A DNA stretch of 64,000 bases from assembly GCA_022410635.1 (NCBI GenBank), contig JAJVDF010000015.1:3316936-3380935 (forward strand), written 5' to 3'. Source of the DNA: Tretioscincus oriximinensis (lineage: Eukaryota > Chordata > Lepidosauria > Squamata > Gymnophthalmidae). This document shows positions 32,776 to 43,076 of this stretch, piece by piece; position 1 is the first letter of the stretch; every line of letters begins with the position of its first letter. A program made the position numbers and the translations under genes. The notes beneath the pieces are model-generated. The model had not been told where the DNA came from and did not search any database. It saw only the letters and a program-made list of their open reading frames with translations.

Positions 32776-34254
32776 TTTTATTCTAGTCTACACTAAGGAA
32801 ATTGATGAAACGAAGGATGCTTGTTGAAACCCCAAGCGCACTTGCTAAATAGCTATAGTTCTGCTTCTTTTCTGCTTATTTGGATTGTTCCTTTGCCATA
32901 AGAGAAAAAGAGTTTTCCTTGATTCTTAAATTGCCATGATGAACTGGGGTGGGGGAAAGGAGGTTTTTCATTTGCAGAAGAGCTGGTCACATTTTATTGG
33001 TAAATGAAGCACTACTTTTATAGTTTGTAAAACTCTCCAGGCTCATTAGGCATGAAAAGCTCCTTTATAAAAATGTAAGATATTAATCACAGTCATTTGC
33101 CTACAAGTCCCAGGCAGCTCTAACTGGAGTTTAACTTCTTTTTCCCATTTCAGACTAAAAATGAGTCTGAATACAAATTAGAACAATTCCTCTCTACATT
33201 TTTTCCTACATATAACAGCATCCTCAACTCTATTACAAGCATATGCTAGATACAGGTTGCATTTGAACTTGAAAACAGGCAGACCTCATAAGAATCCCTC
33301 AGGATTTGCAACTAACCTAAACATAGTAATGTTCAGTTTGTAGAGGGCAGATAGATACCTGGATCATGAGGTGTTAACACATTACTCTTGTATTAGATGC
33401 ATAGCCAAAGCTTATGGGCTCTAAGGCATATGGGTATATTGTGCTGATAAGAATCATTGGCCCTAGCAATAGAAGAGCAATAGGAGGATACGGTACTAGG
33501 AAAGAGGCACACAGGAACATAAGGATGACACAGGATGAAGCTAGCGAGCAAGCTGAACACATGGTAAGGACGATATTGAAGGTAGAGCTAACCACAGGCA
33601 AGAAGCTAGAGAAGTGAGAGGCCCAGTCAAAGGATGTATCACCGGAAAATGGGGAGAAATGATGTTGTACTATGGAGGGAATTGATTGGACAGGCAAAGT
33701 AAGGGGTGAATATTGCTGAGGCTTGGGGAAACAGCAGATAAGAAGGTTTACTTTACAATGCTTGGGGTCGACCACTTCGTGATGATGGCATGTTCCTACA
33801 TGCATTGGTTTCTATGGTGGGCCACCAAGCCTTTGTATTCATGATGCCGACTGCAGTAACAAATTGGTTGTAACTTAAGATCTTGTCTGATTGGGGAAAC
33901 TAACTAAAAGATGAGAACAGAGATAAATCTCCTGCCTCCACAAGTACACATCTGAAAATTTGATCCAACTGTACATGTTTGCAGATATTAACATCAAACT
34001 GAACATATCTTCCAGACATTAAGAAATTCAATTGTACCAATCTAGGATGCCACATGTGGACATAAATGATCCTTTGAAACAGTTGTTTGCTGGGTTTTTG
34101 CTCTTAAAATAGCATTTTTCAATGAATTAAAATAGTAGATTTTTTGTTTTTTGAACAAGTTCAAAACTGAACACAAATAACCATTTGTTTGCATAACTGA
34201 CTAACAAAAGAAATGAGTGTTCAGTGGTGTTGTAAAAATAATATTATTATTAGT
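32776..34254. other. No gene recognised; one 143-codon minus-strand frame
   Basis: The minus-strand frame at 33374-33805 is the longest non-repeat open frame in the window. Its C-terminal half is hydrophobic (about 30 residues rich in L, I, V, P). I recognise no domain and see no splice sites or homologous repeat. It is probably a chance frame. Confidence 0.4.
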
Positions 34255-34288
34255 GTTATTGTTGTTGTTGTTGTTGTTGTTGTTGTTA
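34255..34288. repeat. (GTT)n microsatellite
   Basis: About eleven GTT units. Confidence 0.95.
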
Positions 34289-35539
34289 AGAAAATGAGAA
34301 AGACCATTGAGAAAATCAAAGCACAACCAAAATGCATTATGGGCAACCCAGAATGTAACGAAAAAAAGAGTCACAACTTGTTTGTCTATTTACATTCAGA
34401 ACTTAAAGGAAATCATAACTTCATTTGCTGAATAAGCAGAACCTCAAAAAAGCTGACAACAGGACAAGGAAGAAATAAGGATACACTCTCTTTTTTTGAG
34501 ATTTCATACTTTGCTACTAAGTTCTTATCCATTGTGTTCCTGTCTTTTTATGCTTAACTCTGCACTTTTCACTAACTAGTTTCTTTTGTACAAGCCGTCG
34601 GAAGACACCATTTTGGTTCGCTTACAGTCTTACCTTAACAGGAACAAATAAATCCATAACCTAATACATTTTAAGCTCTTTGTCATAAGTCCACTTTTAA
34701 AAGACTTCAAACATGTTCTGCACCTAGAAAGGACAATTACAATATTCTCTGCTTACTCAGAGGTCAAATAAGGGGTATAAGCTAATGCAATACATATATA
34801 TTATGCAGTCATATAGCACTAGCAGGAAGCAAAAAAAAAGACAAATTATCTTGCGTCTCATGTGGTAAGAAATAGCTCAGCTGCTACTTGGGAACTGAAC
34901 AAACAGAGGAAAAATTATAGAGCTTTTACAGCTTTGATTGCAACATGAATCTTTTTTGCCTACTCATCTCTGGAAGAGGCTCAACTCCACCCAGCCAATC
35001 TTAAGAAGACTCTCTCTGATCATTCTATTTGCTTTTCACTAAGTTTCCAAGCAAACTGTAGATCATACTCAGCAAATAAAAATGAAAGGGCATATTTCAT
35101 TGTATTTTTACATCATGATATGTACCTGGCCTGCAATAGCCGTGGCTTGTGAACTGAAGCTAGGAAGGTAGGAATAAGACTGCAAATCTGAACATATTTT
35201 AAGAGACTAAAGACAAAGCTACACTGCATATTTTGTCCTGCCCTACAATATGACTAGATCCCACAGTACTGTTGATCAAGAATACATGCACATTATGTGT
35301 CAGTATATTGTCCATTGTGAATCTCCATCCTCATAGCATGATCAAGAAGATTTTCCATGTGATGAACATAGTTACTGCTTTATACATATCCCACTACAGG
35401 TTCTTTTTGCACTGCCTGGATTATAGGAGTTTGCTATGACCTTGCTGGCACAGATTACAGCAAGCACATCTGTCCAATAGCAATTGTGTGTCAGGTGTTT
35501 ATCCTAGAATAGAATCCAATCTTTGGCAGCCTCCAGAGA
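34289..35539. other. No gene seen
   Basis: About 1.25 kb of AT-rich anonymous DNA. Confidence 0.55.
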
Positions 35540-35690
35540 GGAAGGGAGGACAATAAGCAGGAAAGTAGAAAGTCACAAGAAAGGAAAGAAGGAAGGACAG
35601 AAGGAAGGGAGGAAGAAGAGAGGGAGGGAAGAAAGAACAATGAAAGGAATGGATAAAAAAGGAAGAAAAGGATGGAAACAAGGGAGAGAA
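35540..35690. repeat. Purine-rich (GGAA)n-like tract
   Basis: GGAA/GAAG/GAGG units for about 150 bp. Frames on either strand are low-complexity. Confidence 0.85.
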
Positions 35691-36392
35691 ATGGCTAGAG
35701 CCTGTTGCATTACCGTAACACAATGAGCAAATTCTGCTAGTCTGGAATAATAGGCTGTGCAGAAAGAACAACAGAACCCAGTATGGCTCACAAAAATCAT
35801 CCAACAAAAGTCCTCTATGGCCCAGAAAAAGGGGGAAAATACTTTAGTTAACACAAGAATATAGATTCTGGTCGCCACATAGTGCCACGGTCATGTGTGT
35901 CCACTCACATAATAAGAAGGGGCCTCCTTATCCAGCTGCACCTCTTTCAGCTTCCCCAGTTTGAACTAGGTTGCAGATAGTTTAGTTAAACATAAATCCC
36001 CAAACAAAAGAGAACCAAGAAATCCAAAACAACAACTACCAGAGATCTAAAAAAAAAGCACAGGCGAGACAAATTAATAAAGGCAGAATCAAAATCGTAT
36101 GTATATATGTATTATATAATACAGTATAGCAAAAGTAAAAGTGTAATATACAGCTCTAGGTCATGAATAAGCTACCTATAAATATGAAATGTACAAAGGA
36201 ATGCCCACACAGTGGTCAGATAAAATATAAGTGGGTCCTGATGGGTCTGCATATAACCAGATGCGATAATTACCACCCAAAGTAAATGGTCTTCTTCAGT
36301 GGCTTAACATGGCCAGCTTAATTCGTCTTTCCTGTGTTGTTTTTGGAACCTTTGCTGATTGTGTTGCAGATACCTTAGGCTACATCACAATC
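35691..36392. other. No gene seen
   Basis: Anonymous sequence. Confidence 0.5.
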
Positions 36393-36592
36393 ATTTTCAG
36401 AAAAATAGCTGTATTAGTCTTAGTAGAAAGTCCAGTAAGGGAGCTTACAGCACTTGTAAACTAACAAGAGAAAGATGGGTGGCATGAGCTTTCGTAGATA
36501 AGTTTACTTCTTCGAATTCTAGGAGACCAATAAAGTCTGTTCCTGGCATAGCATCTGAAGAAGNAGGCATGTCTACGAAAGCTCATGCCATC
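36393..36592. mobile_element. Palindromic amniote-type MITE, most complete copy
   Basis: The left side 'tttcagaaaaatagctgtattagtcttag..gaaagtccagtaaggg' leads to 'tggcatgagctttcgtag..ttacttcttc'. The right side mirrors it as 'gaagaagnaggcatgtctacgaaagctcatgcca'. Such palindromes with 'cgaaagctcatgcc' are widespread in reptile, turtle and bird genomes. Non-coding. Confidence 0.75.
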
Positions 36593-36769
36593 ACAAACAC
36601 TGCAAAGATCAACCCAGAAGATGAAGAAAGTAGACATGTGGGGCTTCACAGCAGCAACTCTACTCCGAAGCATAAGTAGCGCACTGCTAAAGACAGCCAA
36701 ATGTACTGTGGAGGCATTGTGAGTACACAACCCAACACGGATGTGGGGCCATAATCCATGTCAGTGAAG

Positions 36770-37130
36770 ATTTGTTTATATTTATATCTCACTCTACATC
36801 TGAAGGTCTCGGGGTGGGTCACAATAAATGATAAAAACGACTAAGTAGAATGGTAAAAATACAGTGACATTGCCTGCATGGAGAGAGGATGTCATTTCCT
36901 CAGCCAAAGGTCAGAGTGAATAGGTCATCTTCATCAGATTTAAGAACACACAGTGTGATCCCTGACTCACCTCAGAGGGAGTTCATTCCATAAAGAGGAG
37001 AAGAGTAGCATAAAAAATGCCCTCTCACCTGTCTACAACCTTGACTACTCAGGTTGGTGGGACCATCCCAAGGGCTCCACCGGAAAATTTTAGGACTTGG
37101 GTCCAAACCTTTTAGGTCAATGTTTATACC
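36770..37130 (-). mobile_element. L2-like LINE 3' end, long copy
   Basis: 'tttatatctcactctacatctgaaggtctcggggtggg', 'cataatgat'-type A-rich part, 'cctcagccaaaggtcagagtgaataggtc', then 'agttcattccataaagagg', following the order of the copies at 16572, 47640 (inverted) and 54480. Confidence 0.7.
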
Positions 37131-37689
37131 TGGAACTGGATTCAGGTTGCACTAGCATGACACCCACCTTAATTTGTTTTGAGAGGGGAGAATGTGGCCT
37201 CAGTTTAGAATCCTAGACTATTTTACAGAAAAATACAATAACCAATTTCTCTTGTCACAATCAGGGCTGTATGGATATAACCCTTACAGTTTATACATCA
37301 GACATCTGTACCAATTGTCTGAAAACACAAAAGGAAATCTCATTAGACAGAAACAAGAAAAAAGGATTCTCTTTCCAGTCATATTTTATTGGCAATATTT
37401 TAAATGAAACAGATAATGAACCGTTTAACAGAGCAGACTTTAATATGATAAACTGAATTTAAAACACTAGTAAAATGTAGGCTGGGTTTTAGTGTCTGGT
37501 AAATAAGGAGGGAGATTTGCAGTATTTCAACATTCTTATTTGACATTTACAGTATACTCCTATTCAACAAGCACATTTTATTAGTTGTAGGATAAACATG
37601 TATTCAGTGTACTGCATATGATAGAAAATGCTGTTCTGTGACCTAAAGGTTTTTTGTATGAAGGATAGCTGGTCTTGGCTATGGAGTAA
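37131..37689. other. No gene seen
   Basis: Two overlapping 60-70-codon plus-strand frames, neither with a known domain. Confidence 0.5.
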
Positions 37690-37812
37690 AGACTCTGGAA
37701 CCAGTTAGACAGACAGACAAACAGACGAATAGACGGACAGACAGATGAATGATAGATGGACAGAGAGGGAGTAAGAGAGGGGGGAAGGAAAGAAGGAAGG
37801 GAGGGAGAATCT
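37690..37812. repeat. (GACA)n / (GATG)n then (GGAA)n repeat
   Basis: 'agacagacagacaaacagacgaatagacggacagacagatg' grading into GA-rich sequence. Confidence 0.9.
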
Positions 37813-38639
37813 ATGTCATAATGACTTAATAAAGGACATTAGTTATTGATGAATGCATGTGGCATCTTGTTTTCAGTATTTAAGGCTTTCATGGGCCTTT
37901 CTGTACTTAAGATTATGATCAAAATTAAGGCATTTGGAGTAGCCATATCCACTGATCCAAATCACAACAATGAAAGCTTTACATCTTGTTTCTGAGGGAA
38001 GGACTAAGAAATGGGTCACCTCAGTAGTCCAGAAAATGGAGATGAGCCTTCTGCATATCTTCATGTTTTGGGATGGGATCCCTGATCTGCTACTAGACCT
38101 GTTCAATCAAGTCTAACTTCAATCCAGATCAAAGCCCCTGTATCTGAATTATGCTACTCAATTCCATGTAGGTGAAACATACCAATGGTGAAGAGTAAGA
38201 AAGCTGCTATATCTTTTACACTAACTGTGCTGAGGAAACACAGGGAAAACATGGGCTTGGAAATGCTGGCCAGTCACTTACATAGATACAGTACAGACAA
38301 AATATATATTTGCTGCCTCTTTGTCTTCCTTCTTGGGATTTAAGCTCTTAATTTTCCAGTCAGCTTTCACTCCCCTAGTAGCTGTTTATGATAGCTTGGT
38401 TTCATTTTCCTTCTTCTTTTCCTATCCCCTAATTCCTTACTGTGTGATTTAATGGATTTTCTCTTCAAGGAGGATTTTTTATTCCCTTCCTGCTGAGGAA
38501 TGTTTTTCAAGGAGGCAGGTTTAATTATTTACTCTGCTCTTCATGCTGCAGAAGCAGATCGGCCATATTTCTTAAGGTGGTTGATGAAATGGCCTTCCCA
38601 GTTGCAAACACAAAAAGGCAAGGCATAGTTTTATCTATG
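37813..38639. other. No gene seen
   Basis: Anonymous sequence. Confidence 0.5.
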
Positions 38640-38735
38640 TTCTAAAAATAAGCATCTGAAGAAGTAGCCTTGTCTACAAAAGCTCATGTCGCTTACCTTC
38701 CTCTTGTTAGTCTCTGAAGTGATACAAGAAGAGGA
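38640..38735. mobile_element. Half copy of the palindromic MITE
   Basis: 'gcatctgaagaagtagccttgtctacaaaagctcatgtcgc..ctcttgttagtctctgaagtgatac' is the right half of 36393-36592. It runs straight into the purine tract. Confidence 0.7.
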
Positions 38736-39355
38736 GGAGAAGGAAGAAGAAAAAGAAATTGATGATGAAGAATGAGAAGAAAGAAAGAGAAAGTAAGATG
38801 TTGGGAGGAGAGGGGAAGAAAGAGAGAGGAACAGAGGAAGATAGGCAGGGGGAAAACAAGGAAATGTTGGGGATGGAAGGAGGCAAGGAGAAGGGAGGGA
38901 GAAAAATGAAGAAGACAAGGGGAGAGAGGGAGGGGAAAAGAGAGGTAGGTATGTAGGCAGGAAGGAAGGTAGGTAGGAAGGAAGATAAGTAGTAGCTAGA
39001 CAGGTAGCTAGATGGGTAAGTAGGTAATCAAGTAGGTAGGAACATAGGTAAATGGAAAGGTCCGTAGCTAGGTAGGATTAAGGTTAGGGTTAGGGGAAAG
39101 CAGAGGAAGAAGAAGAAAAGAAGAAGAAAAAAAGAAGAAAATAAAATAAAAGAGAAGAAGAGAAGAAGAAAAAGGATGGGAGGGAAGGAGAGGGAATGGG
39201 ATGAGAGGAAAGAAGAAAACAAAAAGAAAATAAGAAGGGAAGAAAAAAAGAAAAGCAGAAGGAAAGGGAAGAGGAAGAGGAGGAAGAAGAGAAGGAGGAA
39301 GAAGAGAAAGAGAAAGGGAAAGAAGAGGAAGAGGAAGAGGAAGAAGAGGAATTAA
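38706..39355. repeat. 650-bp purine-rich block with (GTAG)n core
   Basis: Nearly continuous A/G on the plus strand: GAA/GGA units at 38706-38945, (GGTA/GGAA)n at 38945-39065 including 'gtaggtaggaagg', a short 'ggttagggttagggg', then GAAGAA/GAGGAA units to 39355. Three open frames across it are low-complexity. Confidence 0.93.
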
Positions 39356-40574
39356 GACCACTGGCTTAGGAAGAACACTAGAGCCCACTGTATCACTAAT
39401 TCCACTAGTATGTATACATATACAAACATACACACACATACATTTGTACACTTACATTAAATGCTGTAAGACACGTTATAATTAAGCATATGACGAAGCC
39501 ACAAATTATTGCCAAAGCATTCCCTCAGTCAGGTCCTGTTATTTAGGATTTTTTTTAACTTGATAAATTAAGAATTAGTGCATTTCACTGAGCTTGACAG
39601 CAAAATGGCAACCATCATACTTTTAATATTGGGTAAAAATATACAGCTAGCAGTACCTTTCAGCAGCCTTTATTTATCATACATACCTTCACTACTGGTG
39701 TCATTGCTTTGAAGTATGGGCTTTTAAAAATGTATTTTAATCACTTTTGTTTCGTTTTGACTGGACATCAATCCTGGACTGTTTTTAAGGTTTAAATGTT
39801 AAATATAAATGGTTTAAATATATGATACCCCAGTGTATCTTGTGAAATGCATCTGTAACTAATTCTTCATTGTGTTATCACTGGGCTACACATTGTTACA
39901 AGTGCTTGTCATGATTAATGGCTTATACTGAAAAAGGTTTCTAGGTTCGCTTCCTCATCAGCATTACAGAACTGCCCCAACCCCTTGCTCCCTTATGTGC
40001 TTTTTATATTCATATCCTCTTATCAGCTACGGTTGATAGATACATCAGCTATGCCCATTTCTTGAGATAACCAGCATATGCTGTTAACACCTATGCTCAA
40101 ATGCTGCAAAATACACTTCATATGATGAGGTTGCCTTTGTACGTGGTTCAGGAAAGGCAACTGGTGCAAAATAGAGCAGTATGGCGAGTAGAGGGCAGGC
40201 CAAAGCATCTTTCTTCACATAGTGGCTTTCACTAAATCTCTAAGCAAAGTGTACTTAGCAGTCTAGAAAGCAAAGGTTTTCCAGTTTGGTCCTCAGCCTC
40301 TCCTTAGAAGAACACTGTCGTGGCAGTAAGTTTTCCAGATTGGACTAGAAGTGTGATGGGAGACTGGAAGTGTGATCAGACCAACATAAAATCAACACAT
40401 TGAACTATGCTTCTTACCATCTGCCAATATGGTTCTGGGCTTTGCTTAAGGCTACTTTAAGAGATGCTTCTTACAAGAGGGCCGTGGATTATATGAGTAA
40501 AGAATATTTGCTCCAAATTCACATGTGAATGTTAAAGGAAGATTTTTGTTGAATGAGGAGTAGTAGTCCGTTTT
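39356..40574. other. No gene seen
   Basis: Anonymous; a short (CA)-rich stretch at 39418-39445. Confidence 0.55.
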
Positions 40575-40661
40575 TATATCTTGGTTTTCTCAACTTGAAG
40601 GGAATCAAAGTGGATTACATAACCTTCTGTTCTTCACTTCACAACAGATAAACTATTAAAA
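40575..40661 (-). mobile_element. SINE 3' fragment (family B type)
   Basis: 'tttttatatcttggttttctcaacttgaagggaatcaaagtgg' and 'acataaccttctgttc..cttcacaacag' match 48222-48305. Confidence 0.6.
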
Positions 40662-41239
40662 AGCTTTGGTATTACACCTGCCCCCCACCCACCCTCCCAC
40701 CTTGCCTGCTCCAGCCTCTGACAATGGTCATCTCTCCCAAGAGGCAGCAACCTCCTCATCTCTTGCCAGTCAATGCTAGACCACTGCAACTTGTACCCCA
40801 CCTTCTGCTGGGATAGACTTACCCGAAATTCTCAGTCAAAAGGAATCTAATTTCTCTGCTGAATCACTGCTGTCACATTTCCTGTCATATACCCTCAAGG
40901 GTGCATCCACATCTCCTTTCCCAGTTCAGGTCTTACCTCACGTTCTGTGTTGAACTCGTTATGCATGTTGACCTGAGGCTGACCGAATTTCTCCATATTA
41001 ACCCTCCCTTCTTTGCTGGACGGATTTAGCAGTCTTTGTTCTTCTCTACACTGCCATGCGCTGCTCCCATTTTTTGTCCTTCCTCTCCAAAATACAGCTT
41101 CTTTTGTTACCNTTTAGGTTATCTGTGTGGTTGGGGCTAGGGTGGGTATCGGTGGGTTGAGTGGTGTATTTGGGGTGTATGTTATCTGGGTTTGGATGTT
41201 AGATATTGTTGTGCCTAGTTCTGCTGGGATGGGTGTTAA
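40662..41239. other. No gene seen; G/T-rich end
   Basis: 41120-41235 is unusually G/T-rich on the plus strand, with many GGG triplets. Otherwise anonymous. Confidence 0.5.
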
Positions 41240-43076
41240 GGATCATAGAATCATAGAATCATACAGTTGGAAGGGACCTCCAGGGTCATTGGGTCCAACC
41301 CCCTGCTCGATGCAGGATTCATTAAACCATCCCAGACAGATGACTGTCCAGACTCAGTTTGAAGACTTCCAGGGAAGGCGAACTCACCACCCTCTGTGGC
41401 AAACTGTTCCACTGGTTTATCACCCTGACTGTTAGAAAGTTTTTTCTGATATCTAATCTAAATCTACTCCCTTGCAGTTTCATTCCATTGTTTCTAGTCC
41501 TTCCATGTGCTAATGAGAACAGTGCTGATCCCTCTGCTCTGTGACAGCCCTTCAGATATTTGTAGACAGCTATCAGGTCTCCTCTCAGTCTTCTCTTTTG
41601 CAGACTAAACATCCCTAGATCCTTTAACCGTTCCTCATAGGACATGGTTTCCAGACCACTCACTATCCTTGTAACTGTCTTTTGTACTTGCTCTAGTTTA
41701 TCAATGTCCTTTTTAAATTGGGGCTCCCAGAACTGAACACAGTATTCCAAGTGTGGTCGTACCAAAGTACTGTAGAGAGGAATAATTATTTCATGTGAGC
41801 GAGATTCTATGCCCCTCTTGATACATCCCAGGATTGTGTTTGCTTCTTTTGCAGCTGCTTCACACTGTTGACTCATGTTTAATCTGTGATCTACCAAAAC
41901 ACCCAGGTCCTTCTCACCTGTGGTGCTGTTCAGACATATTCCTCCGATTCTATATGTGCTGTTTTCATTATTTTTGCCCAGATGTAGGATCTTGTATTTC
42001 TCTCTGTTAAATACCATTCTGTTAGTTTCAGCCCATTGTTCCAGCTTGTCTAGATCTTTTTGAATCCTATCTCTATCTTGTTTAGTATTAGCAACACCGC
42101 CTAGTTTTGTGTCATCAGCAAATTTGATAAGTTTTCCTTCAATTCCTTCATCTAGCTCATTTATAAATATGTTAAATAGCACTGGGCCTAGGACAGACCC
42201 TTGTGGTACTCCACTTGAAACATTCTTTTATTATCCCTCTTTGAGTACGATCAGTAAGCCAGTTTTCAATCCATCTAACTGTTGTTTTGTCAATCCCATA
42301 CTTGACCATTTTTTCAATAAGGATGGAATGAGATACTTTGTCAAATGCTTTACTGAAGTCAAGATATACCACATCTACTGCATTTCCCTGATCAACCAAT
42401 TTGGTAATTCTAGCATAGAAGGAAATTAGATTAGTCTGGCATGACTTGTTTGTTACAAATCCATGTTGGCTCTGGTTAATTACTGCATTCCTATCCAAGT
42501 GCTGGCATACATGCTGCTTTATAACTTGTTCAAGGAGCATTCCTGGTATTGAAGTCAGACTCACAGGCCTGTAGTTTCCCGGTTCCACCTTTTGACCCAT
42601 TTTGAAGATAGGGACATTTGCTCTTCTCCATTCTACTGGGACTTCTCCTGTTGTCCATGAATTTTCAAAGATCATTGCAAGTGGTTCAGCTATTACTTCT
42701 GCTAGTTCCTTCAGTACCCTGGGATGTAGGTCATCTGGGCCTGGAGATTTGAATTCATTTAAATTAGCTAAGAATTCCCTCACCTTTTCTCTGTCTATTA
42801 AGTGTTTTGATTCTTTTGTTCCTTCAATAGCAGAATGAAGGCCAGCTGTTGTTGTATGTCCTTTTTCAGAAAAAACAGTTGCAAAATAAGTGTTCAGAAG
42901 TTCAGCTTTCTCAGTATTGTTTTTGATCATTTCACCATTTTCCCTCTGTAGAACTACTATACCATCTTTAGCTTTTNTTTTGACGTACCTCNAAATCCTT
43001 TATTATTGCTTTTTACATTCCTTGCAAGACTCAGTTCATATTCAGCTTTAGCTTTTCTGACACTTGCCCTACAATC
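41240..43076 (-). mobile_element. CR1 LINE with most of its reverse transcriptase
   Basis: The longest coding remnant here. The minus strand reads, in order: FATVFSEKG, KSPGPDDLHPRVLKELAEV, NYRPVSLTSIPGMLLEQVI, QHGFVTNKSCQTNLISF, DVVYLDFSKAFDKVSH (first catalytic Asp), then GVPQGSVLGPVLFNIF by frame change, KFADDTKLGG (the catalytic F-ADD, about 42110) and the C-terminal LGMFSLQKRRLRGDLIAVYKYL. Two open frames (42930-42172, 252 codons; 42182-41322, 286 codons) are separated by a frameshift near 42200. The 3' end shows ATTCTATG repeats at 41240. 5'-truncated at 43076 by or next to an L1-clade element, so not active. Confidence 0.96.

Noticed and set aside
33374..33805. Nuclear copy of mitochondrial DNA
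   Set aside because: The base pattern and hydrophobic frame suggested it, but I could not match it to any mitochondrial gene.
35523..35878. Open frames of 67-102 codons on both strands
   Set aside because: Driven by the GGAA-type purine tract.
39070..39100. Telomere-like ggttagggttagggg
   Set aside because: Only about two TTAGGG units inside a long purine-rich, GGTA-bearing tract; too short to call an interstitial telomere.
42109..42838. Plus-strand frames of 106 and 78 codons
   Set aside because: Antisense shadows of the CR1 reverse transcriptase on the minus strand.
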